Positions 1 to 8,617 of a stretch of DNA of 64,000 nucleotides are shown piece after piece. Below the pieces are notes generated by a model. It was not told the origin of the DNA and did no database searches. It was given only the letters and a program-made list of their open reading frames with translations. Source of the DNA: JAFGDH01 sp964441265 (GTDB lineage Archaea; Aenigmatarchaeota; Aenigmatarchaeia; QMZP01; QMZT01); the NCBI GenBank assembly GCA_964441265.1, contig CAYYKJ010000006.1:23752-87751 (forward strand), in the 5' to 3' direction. Every line of letters begins with the position of its first letter. Within the stretch, counting starts at the first letter, position 1. The position numbers and the translations under genes were made by a program.

Positions 1-352
1 GCAGCAGCCAGAATTCCGCGGGAAGTACGAAAGGGGGGAGCCCGGAAAAGAACAGAGCCGCTATGACCAGAAACTCCACGTACCTGTCCACCATGGAGTC
101 GAGATAGGCTCCCTTCCTGCTGACGTCATCCATGACCCTGGCCACCGCCCCGTCCACCATGTCGATGAATCCTGCGATTATGAAGAATACCGCCCCCGGA
201 AGGAAATTATGGTATATCAGGAACGCCATGGAGATGAACAGGGGTATGAACGTCACCATGGTCCACTGGTTGGGGGAGAGCCCGAACCTGGCGAAGAACG
301 TCCCTATCCTCCAGGAAAGCCTCCTGAACCTCTCCCTCCTCGCGTAGAACAT
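1..352 (-). CDS. CDP-alcohol phosphatidyltransferase, 3' end cut by window edge
   Basis: Membrane enzyme that transfers a phosphoalcohol from a CDP-activated lipid. The visible 117 residues contain the complete family motif D-G-x2-A-R-x8-G-x3-D-x3-D (DGAVAR, then GAYLD and SMVD) at about residues 60-83, within hydrophobic helices. An inositol-1-phosphate synthase gene lies 3.3 kb away on the same strand, so archaetidylinositol-phosphate synthase is the most likely activity; that part is inference. The start chosen is the ATG at 350-352, giving MFYARRERFRR. The gene runs off the left end of the window, so the last helices are not visible. Confidence 0.9.
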   Translation of the reverse strand, partial: MFYARRERFRRLSWRIGTFFARFGLSPNQWTMVTFIPLFISMAFLIYHNFLPGAVFFIIAGFIDMVDGAVARVMDDVSRKGAYLDSMVDRYVEFLVIAALFFSGLPPFVLPAEFWLL

Positions 353-395
353 GCTTAATATATGTCCCCGGCTTAAGAAATAGTTTTCGGGGTCA

Positions 396-593
396 TCAGA
401 ATGCTGATTGCTCATCCACCATTTCCTTGTATACCGGCGAGAACTCGTCAGAGAGGCACAGGCACCCATTATCCGCCAAGCAGGGGATGAGCGTCCTGTA
501 GGCGAAATCAGGATCCGGCGGGTCTCGGTTCTCTTTGATAAAGCCATTCAGATAATTCCCGATGACCTTTCTGATTTCGTTACCTTTCTGCAT
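396..593 (-). CDS. small hypothetical protein (65 aa)
   Basis: Not recognised. A 65-residue soluble protein with two cysteines close together (NGCLCLSDEF) in its C-terminal half. It lies 27 bases downstream of the next small membrane protein on the same strand and may share its transcript. The opposite strand is also open here, but this reading has the more natural amino-acid composition. Confidence is limited by length. Confidence 0.45.
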   Translation of the reverse strand: MQKGNEIRKVIGNYLNGFIKENRDPPDPDFAYRTLIPCLADNGCLCLSDEFSPVYKEMVDEQSAF

Positions 594-620
594 ACAATCC
601 CCATCGTTCTCTTTTGATAT

Positions 621-827
621 TCAGAATCCCGTGTATGAATTCATTTCCTTTATGGATTCATCGATGTTCATCAGCCACCGGGGAACCTTTTTGGAAACGT
701 AATCACAGCTCAACACAGAAGCGGTCACCAGGCCCGCTCCGACAAGACCAACAGTCAAATAAGTCTTAAATCTGCTCTTGAAATCACCGGGCCCGGCGTT
801 TCTCATTCTCATATTGAAGATTGACAT
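621..827 (-). CDS. small single-pass membrane protein (68 aa)
   Basis: Not recognised. A basic N-terminus is followed by one hydrophobic segment (about residues 24-42) and a polar tail. An AT-rich promoter-like stretch lies just upstream at about 828-838. It probably heads a two-gene unit with the 65-residue protein that follows. The protein at 35376-35705 has a similar plan (one membrane segment near the N-terminus), but I see no clear sequence match. Confidence 0.45.
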   Translation of the reverse strand: MSIFNMRMRNAGPGDFKSRFKTYLTVGLVGAGLVTASVLSCDYVSKKVPRWLMNIDESIKEMNSYTGF

Positions 828-932
828 GATATTTTTTTAAGTTTTATTGAGCCAAAGGGAGCTGGATAGCGAAGAGGAAGAGAGGAGTTGGAACACTGGG
901 TCGTCTTCGGTGGCCGGGATGTGTTCGGTGGG

Positions 933-1055
933 GTGAGAAGGGAACCCATAGTCTTTCTGGAGAAGGGGAAATACAACCCCTCGCTCCGGCTTGCTCACGA
1001 CGTAGCGAAGGCGCTGGGGGCAAAAATGGAAGAGGTGTCCCTGTTCGAGGATTAG
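933..1055 (+). pseudogene. remnant of an XRE-family helix-turn-helix regulator
   Basis: The plus strand encodes about 40 residues that read like the C-terminal two-thirds of the small XRE regulators common in archaea (REPIVFLEKGKYNPSLRLAH, then AKALGA and VSLFED before the stop at 1053-1055). No usable start or first helix can be read upstream in the same frame, so the N-terminal part is lost or shifted. It ends tail to tail with the methyltransferase gene on the other strand, overlapping by four bases. I call it a decayed gene rather than a functional one. Confidence 0.6.
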
Positions 1056-1561
1056 AAAATCGTCTTTTTTCTGTATTCCCCGTACTCCGGGAACCTGCCC
1101 ATCATCTCGATCTCCTCAAGATATCTCCAGAGGAGCACCTGGATTATGAATATGGGAGAGATCATGAGCGTGAGCGCACTCCCTCCCAGCACGGGGGCAC
1201 CCAGCAGGAGGAGTATCTCCCCCAGGTACATGGGATGGCGGAAGTACCTGTAAATCCCTTCCCTGATCAGGGATTTCTTGCCGTGCCTTTTCTTTTCGTG
1301 AATCCTCCTGTGGGATTCGGTGAAGAGATAAAAACCTGCGACCAGCACCGGTATTCCGAGGAGATTCACGGCGGAAAAGCCGCCCATAAACGGGTCGGCA
1401 AATGACATGTAGAAGTACGAGATCCACCCCAGGAACATGGCTATGCCCACGGAAAGGTAGAGCTTCTCGTTCTCCCCGAGAAGGCCGAAATATTCCAGAA
1501 CGTGAACGAGGCTGTGGTAGCCGAAACAGGCGGCCGAGACGATAAGAAACAAATGATACAT
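1052..1561 (-). CDS. isoprenylcysteine carboxyl methyltransferase-family membrane protein
   Basis: A 169-residue integral membrane protein with about four or five helices. The C-terminal half carries the family signature RHPMYLGEIL (about residues 112-121), followed near the end by a glutamate-rich stretch and FPEYGEYRKKT, typical of the PEMT/ICMT-like methyltransferases that bind SAM at the cytoplasmic face. Substrate is unknown; bacterial and archaeal members act on lipids or small molecules rather than prenylated proteins. The gene stands alone on the minus strand, with the XRE remnant converging on its 3' end. Confidence 0.8.
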   Translation of the reverse strand: MYHLFLIVSAACFGYHSLVHVLEYFGLLGENEKLYLSVGIAMFLGWISYFYMSFADPFMGGFSAVNLLGIPVLVAGFYLFTESHRRIHEKKRHGKKSLIREGIYRYFRHPMYLGEILLLLGAPVLGGSALTLMISPIFIIQVLLWRYLEEIEMMGRFPEYGEYRKKTIF

Positions 1562-1598
1562 GTTTTAAAATTGGGTCTTTGCTTAAAAAATTAACTCT

Positions 1599-2788
1599 TT
1601 ATCGGGCTTCCATCCTCCTGTACGACCAGAACATCCCCAGGAAGGCCGCCAGGAGGATTATCCCTGAGAATACGAAACTGCTGCCTATTCCATACGAATC
1701 CGCCAGTATGCCGGTCCCCACCATTATGAAGAAGCCCATCACAGTCGCCACGAGGCTCTTCACCGAGAGGACCGTGGCTCTTTTGTCGAAGGGGACTATC
1801 TTGTTCACGTAATCCGAGAAGACCGGATCATAGTATCCTATCACGAACTGCTGGAGGAAGAGGAAGGAAATCACCCAGGTATAAGAGGAGAACACGCCCA
1901 GAACCACGAAGGAGATCACCATGAGCCCGCCGATCGCCACCAGGGACTTCTCCTCTCCCAGCATCTCCTCTATCTTTTGGGCGTACCTGGAGACGATTCC
2001 GGATACCATGAAGAGGGCAGCGTATGTCCATCCGAAATATGCTATGTCCACACCCAGTCCTTCCATGAACGGCTGCTGCAGTAGGAGGCGGGACACGTAG
2101 AAGGAAAGCACGAGACCCGAGAATACGGTGAGCCAGAGTACCCTCGGGTGGCTGAAGGTGAAGGAAACGCCCTCCCTTATCTGCATCAGGTAGTGCTTTG
2201 GAGCGATTCTTTTCAGGCATTCCGGCTCCCTGAAGGTGAGCACGACGGCTAGGGCCAGGACCATGGCGGCGGTGGTGAACAGGTAGGGTATCCTGAGGTC
2301 GAATGACCCGGCATAACCCCCGACCACGGCGGCCGCGGCAGAGCCGAAAAGGAACATGGAGAATCCCGTCCCCTTCACCTTCTTGAAGGACGATTCCATG
2401 TCATCCTGGCCGAGCGTGTCGTATATGAGGGCGGTATCCGCCCCCGAGCAGAACGATCTTCCGGTGCCGAGGAGGAAAAAGCCGGCAAGAAGGAGCCAGA
2501 AGTTGCCGGCCAGGTACATGGTGGCGTAGGCGAGGGCCATCATTCCCGACCCGAGCATCACCGTCCTTTTCCGCCCCCACACGTCCGCGAGAGCCCCGCT
2601 GGGGACCTCGAAAAGGAAGACGGTGACGAAGGCGACGGACTGGAGGAAGAGTACGGAGGCGAGGGGAGACCCATCCCCTGGAAGAGGAGGACGAAAACAG
2701 GCGTATGGACCATCGCGTTTATCAGGAAGTTGTAGAGGTAATATCTGCGGATGTTCGGTAGCATTTTCACCTTCCCGATGGGGTTCAT
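1599..2788 (-). CDS. MFS transporter, reading frame broken by a single-base frameshift
   Basis: Major facilitator transporter of about 396 residues if the frame is repaired. The N-terminal part (MNPIGKVKMLPNIRRYYLY and the first helix) starts at 2788 and is in a different frame from the rest. Continuity is restored if one base is added inside the run at about 2661-2671: the downstream frame then continues with the second helix, ending in the MFS loop motif as GALADVWGRKRT. Eleven or twelve membrane segments follow. The break may be an assembly or sequencing error or a recent mutation. Substrate cannot be told from the sequence. It is distinct from the MFS genes at 21619 and 38513. Confidence 0.8.
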
Positions 2789-2882
2789 TTAATATAATTC
2801 GAGGGTCTCTTAAAGAATCATATTTAACCCAAAATCGCTGCTGTCATTAATAAACAGACAAAAGGAATTTCCTCCGGACGGA

Positions 2883-3617
2883 CTAATCCAATGGCCTGAC
2901 ACCCACGAGCATGCCCCTTCCCGTCTCAAGTCCTCTCTTGAGGTATTTTGACCTGAACCCGGTTTTATTCATGATCCCTACCGTTTTGTTCCGGTCGAAA
3001 AGGCCGAGTGTCATCGAATCTTTGACGTGTATGACAGGCCCGCCCTTTTCCCAGATGAGGTAGTTCATCTCCAGGAAGCTGAGACTGCCCTTCATTTCCG
3101 TGCTCGACATCCTCGCCACCTTGGTTTCGTCGGAGTCGTATGTCTGGAGCATGGTCTGCTTCTTGGGATCTATCATCTCCCTGTCCAGCCATGGCTCTAT
3201 CAAAATCACTCCCCCGGGCTTCAGGTGGTCGTAGAAGGCCGTGATCGTCCTTTCCAGATTTTCGTATGTCCTGACGGACCCTATTGCGCTGAAAAAGCAG
3301 GTTATCACATCGAATTTTCTTCCCAGACTGAAGTCGATCATGCTTCCCCGATGGAAGCGAATACCCTTGTTCCTCTTCTTCGCTATTCTAAGCATCTCCC
3401 CGCTGATATCCAGGCCGGAGCAGGAGAACCACTTATTCAGGTGTTTCAGATGCTTCCCGGTCCCGCAGGCGGCATCAAGGAGATCCTTGCCCCCCGAAAG
3501 CTTGTATCTGGCGATCATTCCCTTTATGATCCTGGCTTCCTTCCCGTAGTCCTTGTAATGATAAATGAGATCATAATACTTTGCAAGACCGGAATATAGC
3601 TTATGTTTGCCCATCAA
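2883..3617 (-). CDS. class I SAM-dependent methyltransferase
   Basis: A 244-residue soluble enzyme. Motif I is DLLDAACGTGKHLKHL at about residues 45-60, followed by an acidic strand end (CSGLDISGEML) and a post-motif FDVITCFFSAIG. After the Rossmann core (to about residue 140) there is a C-terminal lid of mixed strands. Resembles the small-molecule methyltransferases often annotated as family 25 or 11. The substrate is unknown. It lies between an MFS transporter and the inositol phosphate synthase on the same strand, separated by gaps of about 70-95 bases, so co-regulation is possible but not required. Confidence 0.85.
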   Translation of the reverse strand: MMGKHKLYSGLAKYYDLIYHYKDYGKEARIIKGMIARYKLSGGKDLLDAACGTGKHLKHLNKWFSCSGLDISGEMLRIAKKRNKGIRFHRGSMIDFSLGRKFDVITCFFSAIGSVRTYENLERTITAFYDHLKPGGVILIEPWLDREMIDPKKQTMLQTYDSDETKVARMSSTEMKGSLSFLEMNYLIWEKGGPVIHVKDSMTLGLFDRNKTVGIMNKTGFRSKYLKRGLETGRGMLVGVRPLD

Positions 3618-3689
3618 TAAAATTGAATGATTATAATAAAAAAAATAATCTGCAGAAAAAACAAGGAAAATAATGGAATGGAATTTCAG

Positions 3690-5006
3690 TCAGTCGTAAT
3701 ACTCCAGCCCCAGGTGGGTTATCAGGTCCTCTCCCCTCATCCATCTCAGCGTGTTCTTTAGCTTCATGAGCTGGATGAAGAGATCGTGTTCCGGGTATAC
3801 GCTCTTTGCGTGCATGGGGCTCTTGAAGTAGAAAGAGAGCCACTCCTGTATCCCCTTCATTCCCGTCCTCTGGGCGAGGTCCATGAAGAGGGCGAGATCG
3901 AGCACGACCGGGGCGGCCAGTATGGAGTCCTTGCAGAGGAAGTCTATCTTTATCTGCATGGGGTATCCCATCCACCCGAAGATGTCGATGTTGTCCCATC
4001 CCTCCTTGTCGTCCCCCCTGGGGGGGTAGTAGTTTATCCTGACCTTGTGCTCCATTCCCCTGTAAAGGTCGGGATACTTGTCCGGCTGGAGTATGTATTC
4101 CAGCACGGACTTCTTGCTGACCTCCTTGCTCCTGAAGGATCCCGGATCGTCCAGGACCTCCCCGTCCCTGTTCCCGAGGATGTTGGTGGAGAACCATCCC
4201 CTCACCCCAAGCATCCTTGCCTTGAATCCCGGAGCGATGATGGTCTTCATGAGGGTCTGGCCGGTCTTGAAGTCCTTGCCTGTGAGAGGGACCCCTTTAT
4301 CGTTGGCCAGATTAACCAGAGCGGGTATCTCGGCGGCGAGGTGGGGTGCTCCGTTCACGAAGGGGACGCCCTCCATTACGGAGGCGTATGCATATATCAT
4401 CGAGGGGGAAATGGCGGGATCGTTCCCCTTCAGCGCCTTCTCGAAGCTTTCCAGGGTTTCGTGGGCGGCGGATTCCTCCGAATACACCTCGGTGGAGGCG
4501 CACCACACCATCACCAGGCGGGAGCATCCATTCTCCTCCCTGAATCTCCGGATGTCTTTCCTGACCTGCTCGGCGAGATCCATCTTGTCCTTTCCCTGTT
4601 TCACGTTGGGGCCGTTTATCTTCTTCACGTATTTGGGATCAAAAACGGCTGGCATAGGCTCTATCCCTTCCATCAGCTCCTTCACCTGATCAAGATCCTT
4701 TTCTGAGAGAACACCGGCCTTCCTGGCGGATTCGTAAGCATTGTCCGGGTATATGTCCCATGCGCCGAAGACTATGTCATCGAGGGAGGCGAGGGGAACG
4801 AAATCCTTCACCATGGGGGTTCTGTCCTCGTCCCTCCTTCCCAGTCTTATTGTCTGCATCTGCGTCACGGAACCGTAAGGTGCATGCAGGCCCTTCCTTA
4901 TGCTCTCCACTCCCGCTATGAACGTGGTGCTCACGGCACCCAGACCCGGCAGGAGAACTCCCAGCTTCCCCTCCGCGGACTTTATCTTGACGCCTTTCTC
5001 GATCAT
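3690..5006 (-). CDS. ino1: inositol-3-phosphate (myo-inositol-1-phosphate) synthase
   Basis: Converts glucose 6-phosphate to inositol phosphate with NAD, the first step to archaeal inositol phospholipids. The protein has 438 residues; the Rossmann glycine motif is VLLPGLGAVSTTFIAGVES at about residues 18-36. The catalytic/tetramer region contains KIDFLCKDSILAAPVVLDLA near residues 355-375, typical of the Inos-1-P_synth fold. The start codon at 5004-5006 has an AT-rich TATA-like element at about 5031-5045. A PadR regulator is transcribed divergently from the same 87-base gap and could control it. Together with the CDP-alcohol phosphatidyltransferase at the left edge this gives most of an archaetidylinositol route. 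Confidence 0.95.
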   Translation of the reverse strand: MIEKGVKIKSAEGKLGVLLPGLGAVSTTFIAGVESIRKGLHAPYGSVTQMQTIRLGRRDEDRTPMVKDFVPLASLDDIVFGAWDIYPDNAYESARKAGVLSEKDLDQVKELMEGIEPMPAVFDPKYVKKINGPNVKQGKDKMDLAEQVRKDIRRFREENGCSRLVMVWCASTEVYSEESAAHETLESFEKALKGNDPAISPSMIYAYASVMEGVPFVNGAPHLAAEIPALVNLANDKGVPLTGKDFKTGQTLMKTIIAPGFKARMLGVRGWFSTNILGNRDGEVLDDPGSFRSKEVSKKSVLEYILQPDKYPDLYRGMEHKVRINYYPPRGDDKEGWDNIDIFGWMGYPMQIKIDFLCKDSILAAPVVLDLALFMDLAQRTGMKGIQEWLSFYFKSPMHAKSVYPEHDLFIQLMKLKNTLRWMRGEDLITHLGLEYYD

Positions 5007-5030
5007 GATATCACACTCCCCGAAAACATA

Positions 5031-5072
5031 CTATTTTATATTATAAACTAGTGGCTGCATGCTTATATATTT
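5031..5072. promoter_or_regulatory. divergent promoter region between ino1 and padR
   Basis: The 5031-5045 stretch reads TTTATAATATAAA on the minus strand, 25-39 bases before the ino1 start. The 5062-5072 stretch reads CTTATATATTT on the plus strand, 21-31 bases before the ATG at 5093, which implies an almost leaderless padR mRNA. Both are TATA boxes by position and sequence; no clear PadR palindrome was found between them. Confidence 0.6.
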
Positions 5073-5092
5073 TACGCCGTGAAATAGTTATC

Positions 5093-5416
5093 ATGCGCCC
5101 GCCTTCAGAGAGGTTCGAGAAGAGCATGACCTCAGACAACCTCTGGATATACATTCTCACTCTCCTCAAGAGGAAGGACATGTATCCTTACGGGATAAAG
5201 AAAGAGATAGAGAAGGAATACGGCTTCAGGCCGGGAAACGTGACCGCCTACATCGTCCTGAAGAAACTGAAGGTGGGCGGATACGTGAAAGCGGCGGGGA
5301 AAGACAAGAGAGGGGGACCGCAGAGGAACTATTACGGGATAACGGAAAAGGGCAGGAAGGAGCTGGAAAGGGCCAGAAGGATTTACAGGAGGCTGGGCGG
5401 GAGATGGGCCGATTAG
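5093..5416 (+). CDS. PadR-family transcriptional regulator
   Basis: A 107-residue winged-helix DNA-binding protein. The PadR pattern is clear: LWIYILTLLKRKDMYPYGIK (helix 1-2), VTAYIVLKKLKVGGYV (recognition helix and wing start), GGPQRNYYGITEKGRKEL (wing and dimer helix). I start it at the ATG at 5093 rather than the GTG at 5051, because a TATA box at 5062-5072 would lie inside the longer form and is correctly spaced for the shorter one. The gene is divergent to ino1 and ends 24 bases from the converging PQQ gene. Target genes are unknown; ino1 and itself are the natural candidates. Confidence 0.85.
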   Translation: MRPPSERFEKSMTSDNLWIYILTLLKRKDMYPYGIKKEIEKEYGFRPGNVTAYIVLKKLKVGGYVKAAGKDKRGGPQRNYYGITEKGRKELERARRIYRRLGGRWAD

Positions 5417-5440
5417 ACAAAGCGAGAAAAGGACAGGAAA

Positions 5441-6703
5441 TCACGCATACTCGCTCTTAATGACGTATTCGCTTTTTACGCTATATGCGCTCTCCGGGGC
5501 ATCGGACTCAGTGACGTTCACGCTGTATTTGTCTTCGGATATCTCGCCGGTTTCCTGCTCAGGGTCGGTTTTTACTTTCACCTCCCAGGCATCATACGCG
5601 GGCTCGACTTTAGTGGGAGTCTTTATGCTGGAAGGAAATATCCACTTCACCTCGTGCGTGTTTATATCGACTGCGTACAGGTTGCAGTCGTATGACCCGA
5701 CGTATATCGTGTCACCTTCCAGTTCCGTGGCCTCGTATATCTTATCCCCTGTCTTGAACCTCCATAGCTCCTTCCCTTCCATGGACAAAACGTAGAGGTT
5801 CCCGTCCCCCGCCCCGACGAATATCATCCCGTCACTTATTATGGGACGGATAGTGAGTATCTCATCTCCTATTATGCGGAACCTCCACAATTCCCTCCCG
5901 GTCTTCTGGTCGATTGCATAGAATATCCCGTCCCTGGAGCCGTGGTAGACAACACCATCCCGGACCGTGGGAACTCCCGCATTACCGTACTTTCCCGTGC
6001 TGAACTTCCATATGACCCTCCGGGTCCTGACGTCAAGGGCATAAAGATAGTTGTCAAAGCTCCCGAAATATATCACCCCGTCCTCTATCGTCAACGGAAA
6101 AGTTGCGAACACCTCCCCTCCGGTGCGGAACCTCCACAGCTCCTTCCCGGTCTCCGGGTCAAGGCAATAGAGATTCCCGTCGAAGGAGCCCACATACAAT
6201 TTTCCATCGCAAAGTGTGGGGGAAGAAAGAACTTCAGCACCCGTTTTGAATCTCCATACTTCTCTAATTCCATCCCTGTGAACACAATAAAAGAAACCGT
6301 CCTTGCATCCGAATATCATGTAATCCTTGTATATGCAAATCGTGGAAAACACGGAATCCCCTGCCCTCCACTGACGGATAATCCTGCCCGTCTCCTTCTC
6401 GATAACGTGCACATACCCTTCTGTGTCCCCCACATATAACCTGTCCCCCTCGATGACCGGCTCGGAAAGTATGGTTCTACCGGGAAATTTCGTCTTCCAG
6501 ACTAACTTCCCGGAGGTATTTATGGCATATAGATAACGGTCATGGTTTCCGGTGTATATTACTCCGTCAGAGATCAGAATCTTTGAACTGAAGCTACCTC
6601 CGTGCTCCATGTCCCACACCCGATCGAATTTCTTGGTTTTCCTGACCTCGAATTCGCCTAGCTCCATGCTGAAATCAGAGAAACCCGTGTTTTCTGGGAG
6701 CAT
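5441..6703 (-). CDS. PQQ-like beta-propeller repeat protein
   Basis: A 420-residue protein made of eight tandem propeller repeats (about residues 30-360), each with the pattern DG-x-IYVGS-x-DGNLYALD-x-TGKELWRF. No signal peptide or membrane segment is visible at the N-terminus (MLPENTGFSDFSMELGEFEV), so it is probably cytoplasmic or exported by another route. The C-terminal about 55 residues are polar and contain near-repeats of SVKSEY/VIKSEY. The repeats resemble the pyrrolo-quinoline-quinone dehydrogenase and BamB families, but no catalytic residues or partner domain can be seen; a scaffold role is likely. A TATA element at about 6727-6740 sits 24-37 bases before the start. Confidence 0.85.
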   Translation of the reverse strand: MLPENTGFSDFSMELGEFEVRKTKKFDRVWDMEHGGSFSSKILISDGVIYTGNHDRYLYAINTSGKLVWKTKFPGRTILSEPVIEGDRLYVGDTEGYVHVIEKETGRIIRQWRAGDSVFSTICIYKDYMIFGCKDGFFYCVHRDGIREVWRFKTGAEVLSSPTLCDGKLYVGSFDGNLYCLDPETGKELWRFRTGGEVFATFPLTIEDGVIYFGSFDNYLYALDVRTRRVIWKFSTGKYGNAGVPTVRDGVVYHGSRDGIFYAIDQKTGRELWRFRIIGDEILTIRPIISDGMIFVGAGDGNLYVLSMEGKELWRFKTGDKIYEATELEGDTIYVGSYDCNLYAVDINTHEVKWIFPSSIKTPTKVEPAYDAWEVKVKTDPEQETGEISEDKYSVNVTESDAPESAYSVKSEYVIKSEYA

Positions 6704-6758
6704 ATGGTTTAATTTTGGAGAAAAATCATATATATTTCAAAGAATTGCGGGCAATGGA

Positions 6759-7181
6759 TCAGAAATGCTGATTCCCGTGATCATCATAAGTTAGCAGCCC
6801 CTTTTCTATCGCACATCTGATAAATCCGGGGAAACCTTCAGCATCCAATTTAAGGGCGGCTTCATTAATTTTTTTCTTGGTTTCCGCAGAAGCTTCCTCC
6901 ACGAAAGCGAGGCAATCCCCATAATTGTTCGCTGTTGAACTGTTCTGCTTGTCCCTCCGGACATTCTCAATAAATCCATCATACACACTGATCTTTTTAT
7001 TTAATGTCCCCTTTATAATTTCCTGTGTTTTGTCGGTGCCCAGAAAATAATCCGATGCGTTTATGGCGTCCAGGGAAAATGGATATTTACTTATTCTTTC
7101 CTCTACTATATGATATTTCCTTTTATCCCCCGGATTTTCCTCAAGATAGCCTTTTCCGGCCCCGTCCATATTTCCGGTCAT
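6759..7181 (-). CDS. hypothetical protein (140 aa)
   Basis: Not recognised. A 140-residue, mostly helical, charged soluble protein without signal peptide or membrane segment. The ATG at 7181 is preferred over the TTG at 7196 because a TATA-like TTTAAATTA lies at about 7203-7212, the right distance for a leaderless transcript from 7181. It stands alone between the PQQ protein and the ArsR-like regulator. Confidence 0.6.
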   Translation of the reverse strand: MTGNMDGAGKGYLEENPGDKRKYHIVEERISKYPFSLDAINASDYFLGTDKTQEIIKGTLNKKISVYDGFIENVRRDKQNSSTANNYGDCLAFVEEASAETKKKINEAALKLDAEGFPGFIRCAIEKGLLTYDDHGNQHF

Positions 7182-7246
7182 ACATACTCGTTGCAAAGTA
7201 AATAATTTAAACCTCTTCTACAAAAATTTCCATAGAATTTCCGGGG

Positions 7247-7822
7247 CTAACCCAGAACATTCAGGCTCCTTCTCCTGGCCATAACCATGTAGCCTATGCA
7301 CATGCCCAGAATCACGCCGAAGACGAGTATTCCAGCCACATGGAGCCAAGGGATTGCGAGGGGAGCGCCCTGCGCCATTGCCTCCGGAGCCGCGGGTGCC
7401 TGGGCGATTTCCCCTCCCGTGTCAGCGACTTTCGTCAGGGCGTCTGGAGACCTGCCCGCGGCGGAATATAACGGAAGAATCATGTATCTGGAGACCAGGT
7501 CGTATCCTATGCCGATCACAGCCAGAGCGGAAACCGCCAGCATGACCCATATCCTGGTGTCTTCCGGGTGGAGTATCCTCTTCCCCTTTCTCGTGAGATC
7601 ATAATATTTCCACTTATGTCCGTCGTCGTCCTGCTCGATGAGGCCTGCCCTGACCAGGTTGTCGAGGTGCTCTTTCACAGTGGACGCGGACATGGACAGC
7701 TGCTTAGAAAGCTCGCTCAGGGTCTTCCTCCTTTTGTCCAGGGATTTCAGTATGTCCACCCTCGTCCCCGAGGCGAGAGTCCTGAAGGCGTCCCTGTCCA
7801 GTGTTATCTTGTCTTCCGGCAT
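7247..7822 (-). CDS. ArsR-like winged-helix regulator anchored in the membrane
   Basis: A 191-residue protein. Residues about 9-80 form an ArsR-type winged helix (FRTLASGTRVDILKSL, then LSELSKQLSMSASTVKEHLD and a wing ending KWKYYDLTRKGKRIL). Two hydrophobic segments follow at about 90-108 and 162-183, enclosing an Ala/Pro-rich loop of about 50 residues that should face outside. The layout suggests a one-component sensor with external or membrane signal input. Its promoter (TATA at 7851-7857) carries a palindrome at 7870-7886 that is repeated in the same position at the lipoprotein promoter in the oxidative-stress cluster, so autoregulation and control of that cluster are plausible. Confidence 0.85.
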   Translation of the reverse strand: MPEDKITLDRDAFRTLASGTRVDILKSLDKRRKTLSELSKQLSMSASTVKEHLDNLVRAGLIEQDDDGHKWKYYDLTRKGKRILHPEDTRIWVMLAVSALAVIGIGYDLVSRYMILPLYSAAGRSPDALTKVADTGGEIAQAPAAPEAMAQGAPLAIPWLHVAGILVFGVILGMCIGYMVMARRRSLNVLG

Positions 7823-7850
7823 AATCAGTTATTAATTGAAAGAAGCCGCT

Positions 7851-7886
7851 TATAAACCATTCGGAATGTTTCGGTTCTTCCCGAAA
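7851..7886 (-). promoter_or_regulatory. promoter with TTCGG-CCGAA palindrome, copy 1
   Basis: Plus-strand sequence TATAAACC at 7851-7858 is the TATA box of the ArsR-like gene (start 7822). Upstream of it, 7870-7886 reads TTCGGTTCTTCCCGAAA, an inverted repeat. The same 16-base TATA context (7846-7861 and 9976-9991) and the same palindrome in the same register occur at 10000-10016. The palindrome touches the stop codon of the preceding PIN-like gene. Confidence 0.7.
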
Positions 7887-8309
7887 CTAACCCAGTATTT
7901 CAGATGGAAATTCCTCGTCAGCCCTGTTTTTTATCTCCTCTATGAACTCTTTGGTGGGGGGACGGACCTTGACCCCCAGCTTCTCCAGCTTGTCCTTTCT
8001 TCTGAGTATGTTGCCCTCGTTCAGCGTGACGAAGTAATCCCTCCGGGAATCGAGATGATCGGAGAGGAGGCAGAGGTCGGTGTGGTCATCCAGGGTCCTC
8101 GCCCCCCTGCCCCAGTGGGTGACTTTCAGAAACATCTCGTATGTTCTCTTGTCTATGTTGTCCAGCCTTTCCGCGCTCCTGTCCGCGGTGTGTATACTCA
8201 CCCTCCCCTCGTTCTCCAGCTCCCTGAGGGCGGTTATCGCCGGGTGGGGGGAGTTTATGTTCCAGGACAGCTTGGAATCGAGGGTGACGTTGATGATCTG
8301 GCCAGTCAT
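7887..8309 (-). CDS. PIN-like domain protein
   Basis: A 140-residue protein reading MTGQIINVTLDSKLSW at its start. It has the order of acidic positions and the final strand typical of PIN-domain RNases: an early aspartate, a central glutamate-rich helix, DDHTDLCLLSDHLDSRRDYF and VTLNEG near residues 85-112, and a closing LGVKVRPPTKEFIEEI. The match is by pattern only; the first catalytic Asp is not in a canonical context, so function is tentative. The ATG at 8309 is chosen because a TATA box (ACTTATATC on the minus strand, 8331-8340) precedes it at the correct distance. No antitoxin gene is adjacent; the next protein upstream is a 79-residue hypothetical. Confidence 0.6.
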   Translation of the reverse strand: MTGQIINVTLDSKLSWNINSPHPAITALRELENEGRVSIHTADRSAERLDNIDKRTYEMFLKVTHWGRGARTLDDHTDLCLLSDHLDSRRDYFVTLNEGNILRRKDKLEKLGVKVRPPTKEFIEEIKNRADEEFPSEILG

Positions 8310-8377
8310 ACTAAGAAATTGGGAAGAAATGATATAAGTTTTATTCTCGAGGGAAACACTGCATTTCTTCATTTCGG

Positions 8378-8617
8378 TTACAGTAGCTTCTTGCATGTCA
8401 CTTTCCCGAACTTTTTGAAATATTTGGAAAGGTCCCCCGGTTTTATCGAACCCGCCACGTTAAAAAAAATATTTTCCTCAGTAAAAGTGGGATATCCGGC
8501 CAGCAGTCCAATATTTTCCAGTTTATCAGTAACTGTTTTCAACTTGTATCCATCCTCTGGAACTAAGGGCTCTTCACAATCCAAGAGAACAGCGTAAACC
8601 GAAAAATTCTTTCTCAT
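8378..8617 (-). CDS. hypothetical protein (79 aa)
   Basis: Not recognised. A 79-residue soluble protein with predicted mixed strands and helices. A TATA box (GATTATAAAAATC on the minus strand, 8638-8649) lies 21-32 bases before the ATG, which supports expression as a leaderless mRNA. It is followed on the same strand by the PIN-like gene, which has its own TATA box inside this gene's 3' region, so the two are probably transcribed separately. Confidence 0.5.
   Translation of the reverse strand: MRKNFSVYAVLLDCEEPLVPEDGYKLKTVTDKLENIGLLAGYPTFTEENIFFNVAGSIKPGDLSKYFKKFGKVTCKKLL

Noticed and set aside
408..617. Plus-strand 69-residue frame at the left end
   Set aside because: The minus-strand reading has better composition and fits a unit with its neighbour; evidence is weak for either.
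3786..4706. Plus-strand frame opposite ino1
   Set aside because: Shadow of a well-supported conserved enzyme; translation has no family features.
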